A DNA stretch of 64,000 nucleotides from Veillonellaceae bacterium (GTDB lineage: Bacteria; Bacillota; Negativicutes; Veillonellales; Veillonellaceae). Location: contig CAAFQR010000042.1 of assembly GCA_900765165.1 (NCBI GenBank), positions 1 through 64,000 of the forward strand, given 5' to 3'. The notes under the pieces were generated by a model that ran no database searches, had not been told where the DNA came from, and saw only the letters and a list, made by a program, of their open reading frames with translations. Made by a program: the position numbers and the translations under genes. How positions within the stretch are numbered: position 1 is the stretch's first letter; every line of letters starts with the position of its first letter. Shown one piece after another: positions 63,674 through 64,000 of the stretch.

Positions 63674-64000
63674 TTAACGATATACGCCGTCCTCTTCATC
63701 GGCGATAATGTCCTCTAAATCCGGGTCACGAATCATATCCGGATGGTTATTAATCTTCTGGGGCAACTGAAAATCTTCCCAACTATTGCTCATATCATAA
63801 TAGTTATATAAATCCATAACCGAATACGTCCAAGGCAACACCTCATCCACCAACGTGCGGCGACCATCCAGCTCCTTAGTCACCAGTTTTTGGTGAAATG
63901 ACTCATCATAGCCATCTACGGCATACTGCAGGTTCCCCCACAAAAGTACACTCAACGCCGACAGTGCTCTCATTTCATCAGTGCGGCGATGACGACTAAA
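63674..64000 (-). CDS. C-terminal part of an unknown protein, cut by the window edge
   Basis: The frame is open to the window end. The last ~108 residues are visible: RALSALSVLLWGNLQYAVD, then an acidic, aromatic tail (YDESFHQKL, YSVMDLYNYYDMSNSWEDF, DPDLEDIIADEEDGVYR). An internal ATG at 63,973 exists but nothing marks it as a start. I do not recognise the family. Confidence 0.65.
   Translation of the reverse strand, partial: FSRHRRTDEMRALSALSVLLWGNLQYAVDGYDESFHQKLVTKELDGRRTLVDEVLPWTYSVMDLYNYYDMSNSWEDFQLPQKINNHPDMIRDPDLEDIIADEEDGVYR

Overview
The window is a stretch of bacterial chromosome with roughly balanced base composition. Nearly every gene lies on the minus strand; only a small HD-GYP gene and rpsT are on the plus strand. 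Gene orders (obg-yhbY-proB-proA-nadD-yqeK-LCP-rsfS; hpf-secA-prfB; rimP-nusA-ylxR-ylxQ-infB-rbfA-nrnA-truB-ribF; rpsO-pnp-dut) are those of Firmicutes. Some features point to a diderm Firmicute of the Negativicutes (Veillonella/Megasphaera/Dialister-like): an EnvC-like amidase activator next to ftsEX, a CsaB-type pyruvyl transferase beside a large DUF5693 membrane protein, and exported acid phosphatase and C39-like proteins. This placement is inference from gene content; I cannot name a species.

Layout, with transcription mostly from high to low coordinates. 1-8,342: RNA/ribosome maturation and proline/NAD genes (cvfB-like, rsfS, LCP, yqeK, nadD, proA, proB, yhbY, obg), including an unlisted 44-codon membrane ORF coupled at both ends between proA and nadD. 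8,488-19,317: ctpA, M23/EnvC-like, ftsX, ftsE, split transketolase, csaB, DUF5693, DUF2993, and prfB with a +1 recoding site. 19,513-23,195: secA, hpf and a cold-shock gene. 23,508-28,152: an amino-acid uptake cluster (two binding lipoproteins, permease, ATPase) around a PLP aminotransferase. 28,278-28,557: a promoter-ncRNA-terminator unit of unknown family. 28,792-31,302: HD-GYP gene, then a Zn-macrodomain/SirTM ADP-ribosylation pair with its own promoter and a candidate operator; the sirtuin frame is broken. 31,546-50,199: comF, recD2, a chorismate mutase-shikimate kinase fusion, a second aminotransferase, the nusA-infB operon, a lytic transglycosylase, coaE, mutM and polA. 50,339-57,532: rpsT, exported phosphatase and peptidase-like proteins, deoB, nudF, dut, pnp, rpsO. 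57,665-59,810: an AhpD-like fragment, a cyclase-family enzyme, an Mrr-type endonuclease and a tiny membrane peptide. 60,809-64,000: a TrpXYZ-like ABC transporter and a partial unknown gene.

The least ordinary part is 59,700-60,802, about 1 kb with no convincing gene. It carries 12-bp iterons, one copy of a dispersed repeat also present twice (inverted) at 31.3-31.5 kb, six 56-58 bp tandem repeats, and a ~307-bp imperfect palindrome. Other points for a second look: a UAA instead of UGA at the prfB recoding site, the orphan ncRNA, the broken SirTM gene with a perfect 9-5-9 operator-like repeat, and a 9-mer (GTGAAATAA) that recurs about twenty times more often than chance and sits in several intergenic hairpins.
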